39,312 nt of DNA from Bacteroidota bacterium (GCA_013288015.1 JABDCR010000024.1:1-39312); one strand, 5' to 3'; positions 15,204 through 23,217 are shown, numbered from the stretch's first letter. Translations and numbers: made by a program. Notes: generated from the letters alone by a model not told the origin.

Positions 15204-17843
15204 TTATTTTTTAGTTGCTTTCTTTTTAGCTACTTTTTTTACCGCAGCTTTCTTTGCTGTTTTTTTAACCGCTACTTTTTTTGCAGCCGGTTTTTTAGCA
15301 GCGGCTTGTTTTACAGTTGCTTTTTTAGCTGCAATTTTTTTAGCGCCTTTTTTATCAAACGCTGTAGGCATTTGGTCTAAAATCATTCGCTTAACTTCGT
15401 CTAACGAAATTTTTGTTAATTCTTCAGGGGCATATTTGTCTCCGTTAGCTTTTTTCTCCAGCTTCAACATTAATTTTCCAAAACGGATAAAAGGACCCCA
15501 ACGGCCATTTTCGATGGCTATTTTTTCATCGTCCCATTTTTGTATAAAACGATTGGCTTCTTTTTCTAATTTTTTACTTGCTAACTCATCAATATCGCTT
15601 TGCGATAAATTATCAAAATCGTAAGCACGTGGTACATTTATATATAAACCACCTAATTTAATAAATGGTCCAAAACGTCCTTTCCCTTTTGTAACGGGTT
15701 CGCCTTTATAAAATGCAATAGGTGCATCAGCTAATTCTTTTTCTCCAATTAATTGTATGGCTCTTTCCATATCAACTTTAAATGGGTCTTCCCCTTTAGG
15801 AATAGAAATAAATTGCTCACCAAATTTTACATAAGGGCCAAAACGACCTAAGTTTACTGATACATCTTTACCGTTATGTGTTCCTAAGTGTGCAGGAAGT
15901 TTAAATAAATCTAAAGCTTCTTCCAACGTAATCATTTCCATGCGTTGGTCTTTGCGTAAGCTTGCAAAACGTGGTTTTTCGCCTCCTTCAATTGTTTCAC
16001 CAATTTGTGCTAAAGGGCCAAAACGACCTATGCGTACAAAAATAGGTTTACCGCTTGCGGGGTCAACTCCCAATACACGCTCGCCACTTGCACGCTCAGA
16101 TTTATCAATTGTTTTTTCTACTGTTTTGTGGAACGGGCTATAAAATGTTTTCAGCATTTTAGTCCAGTCTAATTTGCCATCGGCAATTTCATCAAACTCC
16201 TCTTCCACTTTTGCTGTAAAATGGAAATCTAAAATATCAGGGAAGTACTGAATTAAAAAATCGTTTACCACCATGCCAATATCGGTTGGGAATAATTTAT
16301 TTTTTTCAGCACCTGTATTTTCTGTTTTTGTTTCTTTAACGATGTTGTTTTTTGCTAAAACAAGATTTATAAAGTTTCTTGCGTGTCCTTCTCTATCTGT
16401 TTTCTCAACATAATTTCTTTTTTGAACGGTAGAAATAGTTGGCGCGTAAGTAGACGGGCGACCTATGCCAAGCTCTTCTAATTTTTTTACCAAACTCGCC
16501 TCGGTATAACGTGCCGGATGATGTGTAAAGCGTTGTGTAGCGGTAATTTCATGGTTTTGTAAAGTTTGTCCTTGTTGTATGGGAGGAAGGATAGATGAAT
16601 TTTCAGATGTTGCATCTGTTTCTTCATCATCTGTGCTTTCCATATACACTTTAAGGAAACCATCAAATTTTAAAACTTCGCCTTGTGCTATAAACAATTC
16701 GGATGTAGTAGATACTTTTATTTTAGCTGTTGTTTTTTCTAACTCCGCATCACTCATTTGCGATGCAATGGTGCGTTTCCAAATTAAATCGTACAAGCGT
16801 TGCTCGTTACGCTCGCCTTCAACAAATTGCCTGTCTATATAAGTAGGGCGAATGGCTTCGTGAGCCTCTTGCGCGCCTTTACTTTTTGTTTTGTACTGAC
16901 GAGGTTGAAAATATTTTGCCCCGTAATTTGCATTAATGGCTTTGTTAGCCTGATTCATTGCGGTTTCCGATAGGTTAACACTATCTGTACGCATGTAGGT
17001 TATTTTACCTGCCTCGTATAATTTTTGAGCCACCACCATGGTTTGCGACACCGAAAAACCTAATTTACGTGCTGCTTCTTGTTGCAAAGTAGATGTAGTA
17101 AATGGTGCAGATGGTGAACGCTTAGCTGGTTTTGTTTCTAATGTCTCTATAGTAAAAGAAGCTGCTTTACATTTTTCTAAAAATGCCTGGGCTTCTTGTT
17201 CTGTATTAAAACGTTTATCTAATTCGGCTTTTAAATTTGCTTTGCCTGTATTAAATAAGGCAACCACTTTAAATGCTGAAGTTGAATTAAAGTTTTGAAT
17301 TTCTCTTTCTCTATCTACAATTAAACGCACCGCAACCGATTGCACACGACCGGCAGATAAACTTGGACGAACCTTACGCCATAATATAGGTGATAGTTCA
17401 AAACCCACTAACCTGTCTAACACACGGCGAGCCTGTTGCGCGTTTACTAAATTAATATCTATGCTTCTAGGATTTTCAATGGCTTTTTGAATGGCCGATT
17501 TTGTAATCTCATGAAAAACAATGCGTTTAGTCTTTTTAGGATCTAAATTCAATGTTTCAGCCAAATGCCAAGAAATGGCTTCTCCCTCACGGTCCTCATC
17601 GGAAGCTAACCAAACCATGTCGGCCCCTTTGCTTAATTTCTTTAATTCGCTTATAACTCTTTCTTTGCCTTCTGATACTTCGTAGGTAGGTGCAAAATTG
17701 TTCTCAATATCAACGCCATAGCCCTTTTTAACCAAATCTCGAATATGGCCAAAACTAGATCTAACGGTAAAATCTTTCCCTAAAAATCCTTCTATGGTTT
17801 TTGCTTTCGCCGGTGACTCAACTATAACAAGATTCTTGCTCAT
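15204..17843 (-). CDS. topA: DNA topoisomerase I (type IA) with TopA C-terminal repeats and a Lys/Ala-rich tail
   Basis: Relaxes negative supercoils by a single-strand break held on a tyrosine. The Toprim domain opens the protein (IVESPAKA with Glu9; SDEDREGE with Asp82/Asp84). The catalytic Tyr283 is in ITYMRTDS. After about residue 590 come four TopA C-terminal repeats (core GRFGP or GRWGP followed by two strands). The Cys4 zinc fingers of the E. coli enzyme are absent. The last about 50 residues are almost only Lys, Ala and Val (KKPAAKKVAVKKTAKKAA), resembling a histone H1-type DNA-binding tail. The 879-residue length fits the Bacteroidota form. The start ATG is supported by MSKNLVIVESPAKAKTIE; a -7-like box TTCTTTTG lies 30 bp upstream (17874-17881). 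Confidence 0.97.
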   Translation of the reverse strand: MSKNLVIVESPAKAKTIEGFLGKDFTVRSSFGHIRDLVKKGYGVDIENNFAPTYEVSEGKERVISELKKLSKGADMVWLASDEDREGEAISWHLAETLNLDPKKTKRIVFHEITKSAIQKAIENPRSIDINLVNAQQARRVLDRLVGFELSPILWRKVRPSLSAGRVQSVAVRLIVDREREIQNFNSTSAFKVVALFNTGKANLKAELDKRFNTEQEAQAFLEKCKAASFTIETLETKPAKRSPSAPFTTSTLQQEAARKLGFSVSQTMVVAQKLYEAGKITYMRTDSVNLSETAMNQANKAINANYGAKYFQPRQYKTKSKGAQEAHEAIRPTYIDRQFVEGERNEQRLYDLIWKRTIASQMSDAELEKTTAKIKVSTTSELFIAQGEVLKFDGFLKVYMESTDDEETDATSENSSILPPIQQGQTLQNHEITATQRFTHHPARYTEASLVKKLEELGIGRPSTYAPTISTVQKRNYVEKTDREGHARNFINLVLAKNNIVKETKTENTGAEKNKLFPTDIGMVVNDFLIQYFPDILDFHFTAKVEEEFDEIADGKLDWTKMLKTFYSPFHKTVEKTIDKSERASGERVLGVDPASGKPIFVRIGRFGPLAQIGETIEGGEKPRFASLRKDQRMEMITLEEALDLFKLPAHLGTHNGKDVSVNLGRFGPYVKFGEQFISIPKGEDPFKVDMERAIQLIGEKELADAPIAFYKGEPVTKGKGRFGPFIKLGGLYINVPRAYDFDNLSQSDIDELASKKLEKEANRFIQKWDDEKIAIENGRWGPFIRFGKLMLKLEKKANGDKYAPEELTKISLDEVKRMILDQMPTAFDKKGAKKIAAKKATVKQAAAKKPAAKKVAVKKTAKKAAVKKVAKKKATKK

Positions 17844-17926
17844 TCGTTACCTTATTTTTAAATAATAAGACTGCAAAAGAACGATTTTTTATGAAATAGA
17901 GAAAAAAAGTGGCTTTTTGTGTGAAA

Positions 17927-18472
17927 TTAAACCTGTGGGGCATTTTTGCCAAACAATTGTTTGTGCCATTTAGCATGGCATATTTTAAACCATTCGGTAT
18001 ACTTAGTAGGATGCAATTTTATATCTGTATCTAATTCGTTTACAGAAATATATTTCCAATCAGAAACCTCAGCGGGATTATTTTTTGGAAGATTATTGGT
18101 TACTCCTATATATACGTAATCTAATTCGTGCTCGGTTAAATTATTATCTAAATGAGCCTTATATATAAAAGTAAAGGCAAACTTTAATTCGCAATCTAAA
18201 CCCATTTCTTCTTTTAATCGGCGGTGAGCGGCCAATTCAGGGGCTTCATCAGGGCGGGGGTGACTACAGCAAGTGTTTGTCCATAAACCCGCCGAATGAT
18301 ATTTTTCATCGGCACGTTTTTGTAATAATAACTCATGCTTTGAATTAAAGATAAAAACAGAAATAGCGCGGTGCAACTTTCCCTCCTGGTGTGCCTGCAT
18401 TTTTTCCATAGTGCCAAGCGTTTTATCTTGCTCATCAACCAGCACTACATATTCAGGGTTTTCTGTTTTCAA
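17927..18472 (-). CDS. idi: Isopentenyl-diphosphate delta-isomerase type 1, TTG start
   Basis: Interconverts isopentenyl and dimethylallyl diphosphate for isoprenoid synthesis. It has the Nudix-fold signature of type 1 IDI: the Cys-containing motif TNTCCSHPRP (Cys69 aligns with the catalytic Cys), the LKEEMG Nudix remnant and the Glu of TEHELDYV (Glu116). The start is TTG at 18472, in the same frame as and directly after the TAA of yqgE (18473-18475). No upstream ATG is possible. The next in-frame alternative is a GTG about nine codons in, which would cut the first strand. The arrangement suggests stop-restart coupling with yqgE. Confidence 0.93.
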   Translation of the reverse strand: MKTENPEYVVLVDEQDKTLGTMEKMQAHQEGKLHRAISVFIFNSKHELLLQKRADEKYHSAGLWTNTCCSHPRPDEAPELAAHRRLKEEMGLDCELKFAFTFIYKAHLDNNLTEHELDYVYIGVTNNLPKNNPAEVSDWKYISVNELDTDIKLHPTKYTEWFKICHAKWHKQLFGKNAPQV

Positions 18473-19021
18473 TTAATTTAAACTAGGGTCTTGTGCTATG
18501 TCGGCAAAAACTTTATAATTTTTACCAAGTCTTGTTACTTGGTCGGGCCAAATATCATCGGGGTGTTTGTTTAAAAACTCCGCCGTATAAGAGTCTAATA
18601 AGCCCCAAACTTTCTCATCCAGTTCTTCTGCTAATTGCCCTGCACCCCAACCGGAATAGCCAATAAAAAATTTTATTTCAGAAGGACTAAGTTCTCCACT
18701 TTTAAGTTTATCCGTAATATCTAAAAAACTTCCGCTCCAATAGTAGTTGTTTTGTATGTGTATGCTGTTTGATATTTCTTTTCCTGCCGTGTGTATATAA
18801 AACAGTTGGTTTTGCGCAATAGGGCCACCATAGTAAACGGGTATTTTTAAATTATCCATGCCTGGTAAAACATCTTTTAAATTAAGATGCATGGGCTTAT
18901 TTAAAACAAAACCTAAGGAGCCTTGCTCATTATGTTCGGCAAGCAAAATAACGGTACGCTTAAAATCACCGTCGTTTAAAAGTGGGCGTGCAACTAATAT
19001 TTGTCCTTGTAAAATCTGCAT
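18473..19021 (-). CDS. yqgE: YqgE/AlgH family protein (UPF0301)
   Basis: 182 residues matching the YqgE/AlgH family: GQILVARPLLNDGDFKRTV at the start, LGFVLNKP, then YYGGPI, and FFIGYSGWGAGQLAEEL. The family is widespread and its biochemical role is unknown; AlgH was linked to alginate regulation in Pseudomonas. The gene is directly upstream of and in frame with idi, separated only by its TAA stop. Its promoter interlocks with that of pdxH on the opposite strand. Confidence 0.93.
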   Translation of the reverse strand: MQILQGQILVARPLLNDGDFKRTVILLAEHNEQGSLGFVLNKPMHLNLKDVLPGMDNLKIPVYYGGPIAQNQLFYIHTAGKEISNSIHIQNNYYWSGSFLDITDKLKSGELSPSEIKFFIGYSGWGAGQLAEELDEKVWGLLDSYTAEFLNKHPDDIWPDQVTRLGKNYKVFADIAQDPSLN

Positions 19022-19038
19022 CTATACTTGTATCTTTG
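19006..19038 (+). promoter_or_regulatory. pdxH promoter, overlapping the yqgE start
   Basis: CTTG (19006-19009), 21 bp, TATCTTTG (19031-19038), then 17 bp to the pdxH ATG at 19056. The -33 element lies inside the first codons of yqgE. Confidence 0.55.
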
Positions 19039-19043
19039 CATTA

Positions 19044-19072
19044 CAAAACTACAACATGAATAATTCGCTCAA
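19044..19072 (-). promoter_or_regulatory. yqgE promoter, overlapping the pdxH start
   Basis: On the minus strand TTG (complement of 19070-19072), 18 bp, TAGTTTTG (complement of 19044-19051), then 22 bp to the yqgE ATG. The -33 element lies inside pdxH. The two -7 boxes are separated by only 5 bp. Confidence 0.45.
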
Positions 19073-19706
19073 TGAATATACTAAAAATTTACGACGTGAC
19101 TTTGTAAAAACTTCTTTTGATGAAAAAGATGCCAACAACAATCCGTTTAAACAATTTGAAACCTGGTTTGAAGAAGCTGCAAAAAGTAACGTTAACGAAC
19201 CTAACGGAATGGTGTTATCTACCGTAACAAAAAAGGGGCGACCATCATCAAGAATTGTTTTATTGCGCGGATTAGATGACCACGGTTTTAATTTTTTTAC
19301 CAATTACGAAAGCAGAAAAGGAACCGAATTAAAAGAAAACCCCTATGCCTCACTGTTGTTTTTTTGGCCTGAATTAGAAAGACAAGTTAGAATTGAAGGC
19401 AAGGTGGTGAAAGCCCCTGCAAACATTTCAGATGAGTATTTTTCTTTACGTCCGCGCGAATCGCGTATAGGTGCTTGTGCATCGCCACAAAGCAAGGTGC
19501 TTAAAAACCGACATGAGCTTGAAAAAATGGTTGATGCCATTAATGCAAAATATAGTGAAGATGTGCCGCGCCCAAAAAACTGGGGTGGCTATATTTTAAA
19601 AGCTACTTATTATGAGTTTTGGCAAGGCAGACAAAGTCGCCTGCATGACAGAATTTGTTATAACCTGAAAAATAAAAAATGGGTTAAACAACGGTTAGCA
19701 CCTTAG
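19056..19706 (+). CDS. pdxH: Pyridoxamine/pyridoxine 5'-phosphate oxidase
   Basis: An FMN enzyme that makes pyridoxal 5'-phosphate. The start is ATG 19056 (MNNSLNEYTKNLRRDF); the frame is open further upstream, but that part is antisense to yqgE. It gives 216 residues, normal for PdxH. Family landmarks are NPFKQFETWF, GRPSSRIVLLRGLDDHGF, FFTNYESRKG, FWPELERQVRIEG and the C-terminal FWQGRQSRLHDR...W.K.RLAP. An SRPBCC-domain gene follows 6 bp after the stop, so the two are probably co-transcribed. Confidence 0.96.
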   Translation: MNNSLNEYTKNLRRDFVKTSFDEKDANNNPFKQFETWFEEAAKSNVNEPNGMVLSTVTKKGRPSSRIVLLRGLDDHGFNFFTNYESRKGTELKENPYASLLFFWPELERQVRIEGKVVKAPANISDEYFSLRPRESRIGACASPQSKVLKNRHELEKMVDAINAKYSEDVPRPKNWGGYILKATYYEFWQGRQSRLHDRICYNLKNKKWVKQRLAP

Positions 19707-19712
19707 TTTTTG

Positions 19713-20189
19713 ATGCCACACATTAAACTGATAACTAAAATTAATGCGCCCATTGAGCGTTGTTTCGACTTATCAAGAAGCATTGATTTGCATAAAATTT
19801 CAACCAGCCAATCGAACGAAGAAGCTGTTGCCGGAGTAACAAGTGGGTTAATTAATTTAAACGAAACTGTTACCTGGCGCGCCAAACATTTTTTTGTATG
19901 GCAAAAACTAACCAGCAAAATAACACAATACGAGGCCAATGTTTTGTTTGTTGATGAGATGGTTGAAGGTGCTTTTGAATCCATCCATCACACCCACAAG
20001 TTTGAATATAAAAACGGAGAAACAATAATGACCGATGATTTTATTTTTGAATCTCCACTTGGTGTTTTAGGTCGTTTGGCAAACGCAATTATTCTAAATC
20101 ATTATCTCAAAAAATTATTAGTTAAAAGAAATGAGATAATAAAAGAGTATGCCGAAAGTGATTTGTGGAAAAAAGTTTTAACGAATTAA
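19713..20189 (+). CDS. SRPBCC-fold (START/polyketide cyclase-like) protein
   Basis: 158 residues with the SRPBCC pattern: KLITKINAPIERCFDLSRSIDLH at the N-terminus, a central GLINLNETVTWRAKHFFVWQKLTSKI and a C-terminal helix (RNEIIKEYAES). The fold has a deep hydrophobic pocket, and Bacteroidota homologues are often called cell-division or ligand-binding SRPBCC proteins. The ligand here is unknown. The ATG at 19713 is used; a TTG one codon earlier is also in frame. It is downstream of pdxH (6 bp) and meets the HemJ-like gene tail to tail with a 2-bp gap. Confidence 0.8.
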   Translation: MPHIKLITKINAPIERCFDLSRSIDLHKISTSQSNEEAVAGVTSGLINLNETVTWRAKHFFVWQKLTSKITQYEANVLFVDEMVEGAFESIHHTHKFEYKNGETIMTDDFIFESPLGVLGRLANAIILNHYLKKLLVKRNEIIKEYAESDLWKKVLTN

Positions 20190-20191
20190 GA

Positions 20192-20752
20192 CTATTTTTT
20201 CTCCTCGTTTTTCTCGCGTTTCTTTTTGTAAATAAAAGCTGCGGTCATAATAACTGCCGTTAATGCAACCAAGCCTAAGCCACCCCAAACAAGGCTTCCG
20301 GTACTTTTTGTAGTTACTAAAAATACAATAGCAAATAATAAAATAGTAGCCACCTCATTAAACAAACGCAAACCAAAAGATTTACCCGTGTATGAGTTTG
20401 TTTTCATTTGATTAAAAATTGCCTGACAACGAAACTGATAAACAAATAAAATGCCCACAAAAAAAAGTTTTAGTGTCATCCAGGGTTGAGTTAAATAGTA
20501 ATCGAGGTTCTGAAAATACATCCAAAAACCAAACACCGCAGTTAGTATGGCTGATGGCCAAGTAATGCCATACCACAAACGTTTTTGCATTAACTGAAAT
20601 TGAGGCACTAATACATTTTTTTCAGCTTCGGTTTTTTGGTTGGCTTCGGTTTGGTAAATAAATAAACGCACAATGTAAAACAAACCAGCAAACCAACACA
20701 CTACAAAAATAATGTGGAGAGCTTTTACATAATTGATATCTATTGCATTCAT
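20192..20752 (-). CDS. hemJ: HemJ-like membrane protein (protoporphyrinogen IX oxidase / CopD family)
   Basis: 186 residues with four or five membrane helices. The N-terminus YVKALHIIFVVCWFAGLFYIVRLF matches HemJ (UPF0093), including the conserved His (His13). PWMTLKLFFVG carries the conserved Lys (Lys95) and LRLFNEVATILLFAIVFLV the family's late N-E motif. HemJ oxidises protoporphyrinogen IX in haem synthesis in bacteria lacking HemY/HemG. A lysine/glutamate tail ends the protein. The wider CopD-like family is the alternative, but the His and Lys positions favour HemJ. No other haem gene is in the window. Confidence 0.75.
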   Translation of the reverse strand: MNAIDINYVKALHIIFVVCWFAGLFYIVRLFIYQTEANQKTEAEKNVLVPQFQLMQKRLWYGITWPSAILTAVFGFWMYFQNLDYYLTQPWMTLKLFFVGILFVYQFRCQAIFNQMKTNSYTGKSFGLRLFNEVATILLFAIVFLVTTKSTGSLVWGGLGLVALTAVIMTAAFIYKKKREKNEEKK

Positions 20753-21266
20753 ATACTATGCGAAATTACTTAAAAATTTCGCGCCTAAATTTAATTTTAG
20801 CAATTGCTTATTTTTATAAGTAACTCTTCCCTATACTACTTATTAATATTTTAAATTTATAAAGACTAGGTTGAAAATCCTCCCACGCCAAAACCCTTTT
20901 CGAGGGTGTGTGCTTTGCTTTCCTCTCCTTTTCTTTCATTTTCTTTTTTTTCCTTTCCTTTTCTTTGTGTACTTTCCTCAGGAGTAAACCCCGAGGAAAC
21001 TAAAATTTGTAATTAGTTACTATGGGAAATTACTTGTACAAGAGTTTGTTTTAAAACCCCTCGTAGCCACAATTTACACCGGTATTATTCACGAATCCAG
21101 GAGTTACACTGCCCCTCGCAGATTTTGCAAACAAGCCGCCATAAGTGATATCTGTTAACAGCATTACTACAAAATTACTCCGCTTAATTTTTATATAGTG
21201 TACTTTGCGGCATATTTTTTACTTATAAAATACGTTAATTAGGTTTCTTTTCATTCTATTTTGTTT
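20753..21266. other. Gene-poor interval with hairpins, polypyrimidine tract and a possible small ORF
   Basis: About 510 bp without a recognisable gene. It contains: hairpin ACCCT-TTTCG-AGGGT (20893-20907); a 49-nt tract of C and T with one A (20918-20966); hairpin TTTCCTC (20973-20979) with GAGGAAA (20993-20999); and a 37-codon minus-strand ORF (21051-21164). On the minus strand the order is ORF, hairpin, purine tract, hairpin. The purine tract is also open in one minus-strand frame, giving a Lys/Glu-rich translation. I cannot tell whether this is an RNA gene, a repeat element or gene debris. Confidence 0.5.
21051..21164 (-). CDS. Possible small protein, 37 codons
   Basis: The ORF begins MLLTDITYGGLFAKSARG and ends SVTPGFVNNTGVNCGYEGF. 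A perfect -7 box, TAATTTTG (complement of 21170-21177), lies 5 nt before the ATG, the same layout as at the Nif3-like, bshC and cca genes. The frame is also open upstream of the ATG for about 17 codons. The composition (many Gly, Thr, Asn, one Cys) does not look like random AT-rich translation. I recognise no family. It may be a real small gene, the tail of a degraded one, or chance. Confidence 0.3.
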   Translation of the reverse strand: MLLTDITYGGLFAKSARGSVTPGFVNNTGVNCGYEGF

Positions 21267-21274
21267 TACTTTTG
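21267..21274 (+). promoter_or_regulatory. -7 promoter box for the small lipoprotein gene
   Basis: TACTTTTG matches TAnnTTTG and ends 9 nt before ATG 21284. This supports the ATG as start over the TTG at 21272, which lies within the box. Confidence 0.5.
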
Positions 21275-21283
21275 GTTCTTAAG

Positions 21284-21685
21284 ATGAAAGCAAAATTTAT
21301 TTTTATAGCCTTTATTGGTTTTGTGGTTACAAACATTTGTTCGTGTACCAAAGCGGGCACAGGTGGGAATGCAACCGTTGTGTGTAAAGTTTTTAATACA
21401 GATAACAGTAACGCACCTGTTAATGGTGCAACAGTTTACGTAAAATATGGTCAAAGTACGGCACCCAGTGCAAACAACACCGGATATGATGATCATAAAG
21501 TTGCGGCAGCAAATAGTAACTCTGTAACTTTTACAGGACTTCAACAAGGCACCTATTATTTTTATGCCGAAGCAAATGTTGGAACAGCTACTGCACCTGC
21601 ACCTGTTTCGGGTGGTAATGCTTTTAGCCTTACGCACGCTAATCGTAATGGTACTAGCACTGCTACCATAGCAGTAATGTACTAA
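21284..21685 (+). CDS. Small lipoprotein with a predicted beta-sandwich
   Basis: 133 residues from ATG 21284. The signal peptide MKAKFIFIAFIGFVVTNICSC ends in a lipobox with Cys20 or Cys21. The remainder (ATVVCKVFNTDNSNAPVNGA, TVYVKYGQ, VTFTGLQQGTYYFYAEA, ending TATIAVMY) has the G-A-x-V and L..GTYYF pattern of carboxypeptidase-regulatory/CNA-B-like beta-sandwiches. No enzyme motif. It is transcribed alone and meets the flavoprotein gene tail to tail with a 1-bp gap. Function unknown; likely anchored in the outer or inner membrane facing the periplasm or surface. Confidence 0.75.
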   Translation: MKAKFIFIAFIGFVVTNICSCTKAGTGGNATVVCKVFNTDNSNAPVNGATVYVKYGQSTAPSANNTGYDDHKVAAANSNSVTFTGLQQGTYYFYAEANVGTATAPAPVSGGNAFSLTHANRNGTSTATIAVMY

Positions 21686-21686
21686 A

Positions 21687-23174
21687 CTATTCTGAGGTTA
21701 CTAAGGAGCTAATAGGGGTACAAACACCGTTCTCACAAGTATAGCATTGTAGTTTATCTTTAAATACGGCAGGTTTGTAAATAGATTTTCCCAACAACAT
21801 TCGCAAACACTCTTGTATGCCTTCTATAATACTCGGATGCGGATGTATCATATCTGCCAACTCTCTAATGCCTTGGTTTGTGTGTACTAAATAGGCAACC
21901 GCCTGTATAGCACTACTGGCATGTTCTCCAACAGCCCGCATTCCTAATATACGCATGCCATTATCGTTAGTTACTAATATTTTAAAGAAACCTTTTGTTT
22001 TGCGCATAGCAATGGCACGGGCGTTTGTGCTATAATCTAACTTAACAACTTTTACCGGAATATTTTTTTCTCGTACCTCCTGCTCACTCATACCAACAGC
22101 TCCCACCTCGGGGTTTAAAAACATAATAGTAGAAATGTTTTTATAGGATATGGGTTTAATGGCCGGACCAAACATACGAACAACTGCATGACGAGCCTCA
22201 CGTTCACCCACACTTACCAAGGCAATTCCACCCGTAACATCTCCGGCTACAAATATGTTTGGCACATTTGTTTGCGTATCATCATGAAAAATAAATCCCC
22301 GCTCGGTAAGTTTTACACTGGCATTTTCTAAGCCTATATTTTCAATATTTGGTACACGACCAACAGCTACTAATGCTTTATCAACTGTAATTATTTCGCG
22401 TTCTCCATCTTTATATAAAAGCTCGTACTCAACTTTTCCGTTTTTAATTTCCATGCGTTCTAAAGCTGAGTTGTGATGCACTACTACTCCTTTAGCTTCC
22501 ATGTTTTCGGTAACAGTTTTAGAAATATCCTCATCTTCAAACGGAAGAATACGATTAGCTTTATCTATAATATAAACTTTTGTTTTTCCGAAATTTGAAA
22601 AGATAGTAGCAAACTCACAACCAATAACACCCGCACCCAACACTACTAAGCTCTTGGGGAAATCCAGAATATTTTTAACTCCATCGCTGGTTACAATAAT
22701 TTTTTCATCAATCGGTATGTTAGGTAAATAACGTGGATGACTTCCGGTAGCAATTAAAATGTTTTCTGCTTTTACTGTATTTGTAGAGCCATCTTCTTTT
22801 TTTATTTCAACCGTATTTTTATCTATAATTTTTGCAAAACCTTTTTCGTAATGAAAAAGCTTAGAACCCAAAGCTGCTTCTAACAAACCTAAATGAAGCG
22901 TCATTTGTGTTTTTCGTTCAAAGGCAGCCTCTCTTACATTTTTGGTAATGTCTTCAAAAGGTATCTCATAGCTAGGGATGACGTCATGAATGGCAGAAAC
23001 ACGCATAGAATGTTCCCACAGCGTTTTAGAGGTCAGCACCCCGTCGTAAATGCCCGCGCCACCTAAACGGTGTTTTTCAATAATTAAAACCTTCTTTTTA
23101 AAATCGAGCGCGCGCATAGCACCTGCATATCCGGCAGGCCCTCCACCTATAACAACTAAATCAAATGTATTCAT
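21687..23174 (-). CDS. FAD/NAD(P)-dependent oxidoreductase of the disulfide-reductase class lacking the active-site disulfide
   Basis: 495 residues with the full class I fold: FAD motif GGGPAG near the N-terminus, the second nucleotide motif VLGAGVIGCEFA, FVAGDVTGG and a dimerisation domain with the His-Glu dyad HPSIIE (His446, Glu451). The redox motif, normally GGTCLNVGCIPSK, reads GGAGIYDGVLTSK (38-50), so both cysteines are gone (Gly41, Val46). The region is closest in spirit to soluble transhydrogenase SthA, which also lacks the second Cys. The C-terminus ends LQCYTCENGVCTPIS, with Cys477, Cys480 and Cys485. It may transfer hydride between pyridine nucleotides or quinones, or use the C-terminal cysteines as an alternative redox or metal site; both are inference. 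It lies 44 bp downstream of the PstS-like gene. Confidence 0.8.
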   Translation of the reverse strand: MNTFDLVVIGGGPAGYAGAMRALDFKKKVLIIEKHRLGGAGIYDGVLTSKTLWEHSMRVSAIHDVIPSYEIPFEDITKNVREAAFERKTQMTLHLGLLEAALGSKLFHYEKGFAKIIDKNTVEIKKEDGSTNTVKAENILIATGSHPRYLPNIPIDEKIIVTSDGVKNILDFPKSLVVLGAGVIGCEFATIFSNFGKTKVYIIDKANRILPFEDEDISKTVTENMEAKGVVVHHNSALERMEIKNGKVEYELLYKDGEREIITVDKALVAVGRVPNIENIGLENASVKLTERGFIFHDDTQTNVPNIFVAGDVTGGIALVSVGEREARHAVVRMFGPAIKPISYKNISTIMFLNPEVGAVGMSEQEVREKNIPVKVVKLDYSTNARAIAMRKTKGFFKILVTNDNGMRILGMRAVGEHASSAIQAVAYLVHTNQGIRELADMIHPHPSIIEGIQECLRMLLGKSIYKPAVFKDKLQCYTCENGVCTPISSLVTSE

Positions 23175-23217
23175 AAAGGTAAATTAGTTGCGCTAAATTA
23201 CAGAATACTAATTAATT

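Noticed and set aside
15436-17298. Several plus-strand ORFs of 60-90 codons within topA
   Set aside because: They are antisense shadows of an intact conserved gene; their translations show no domain and no promoter stands before them.
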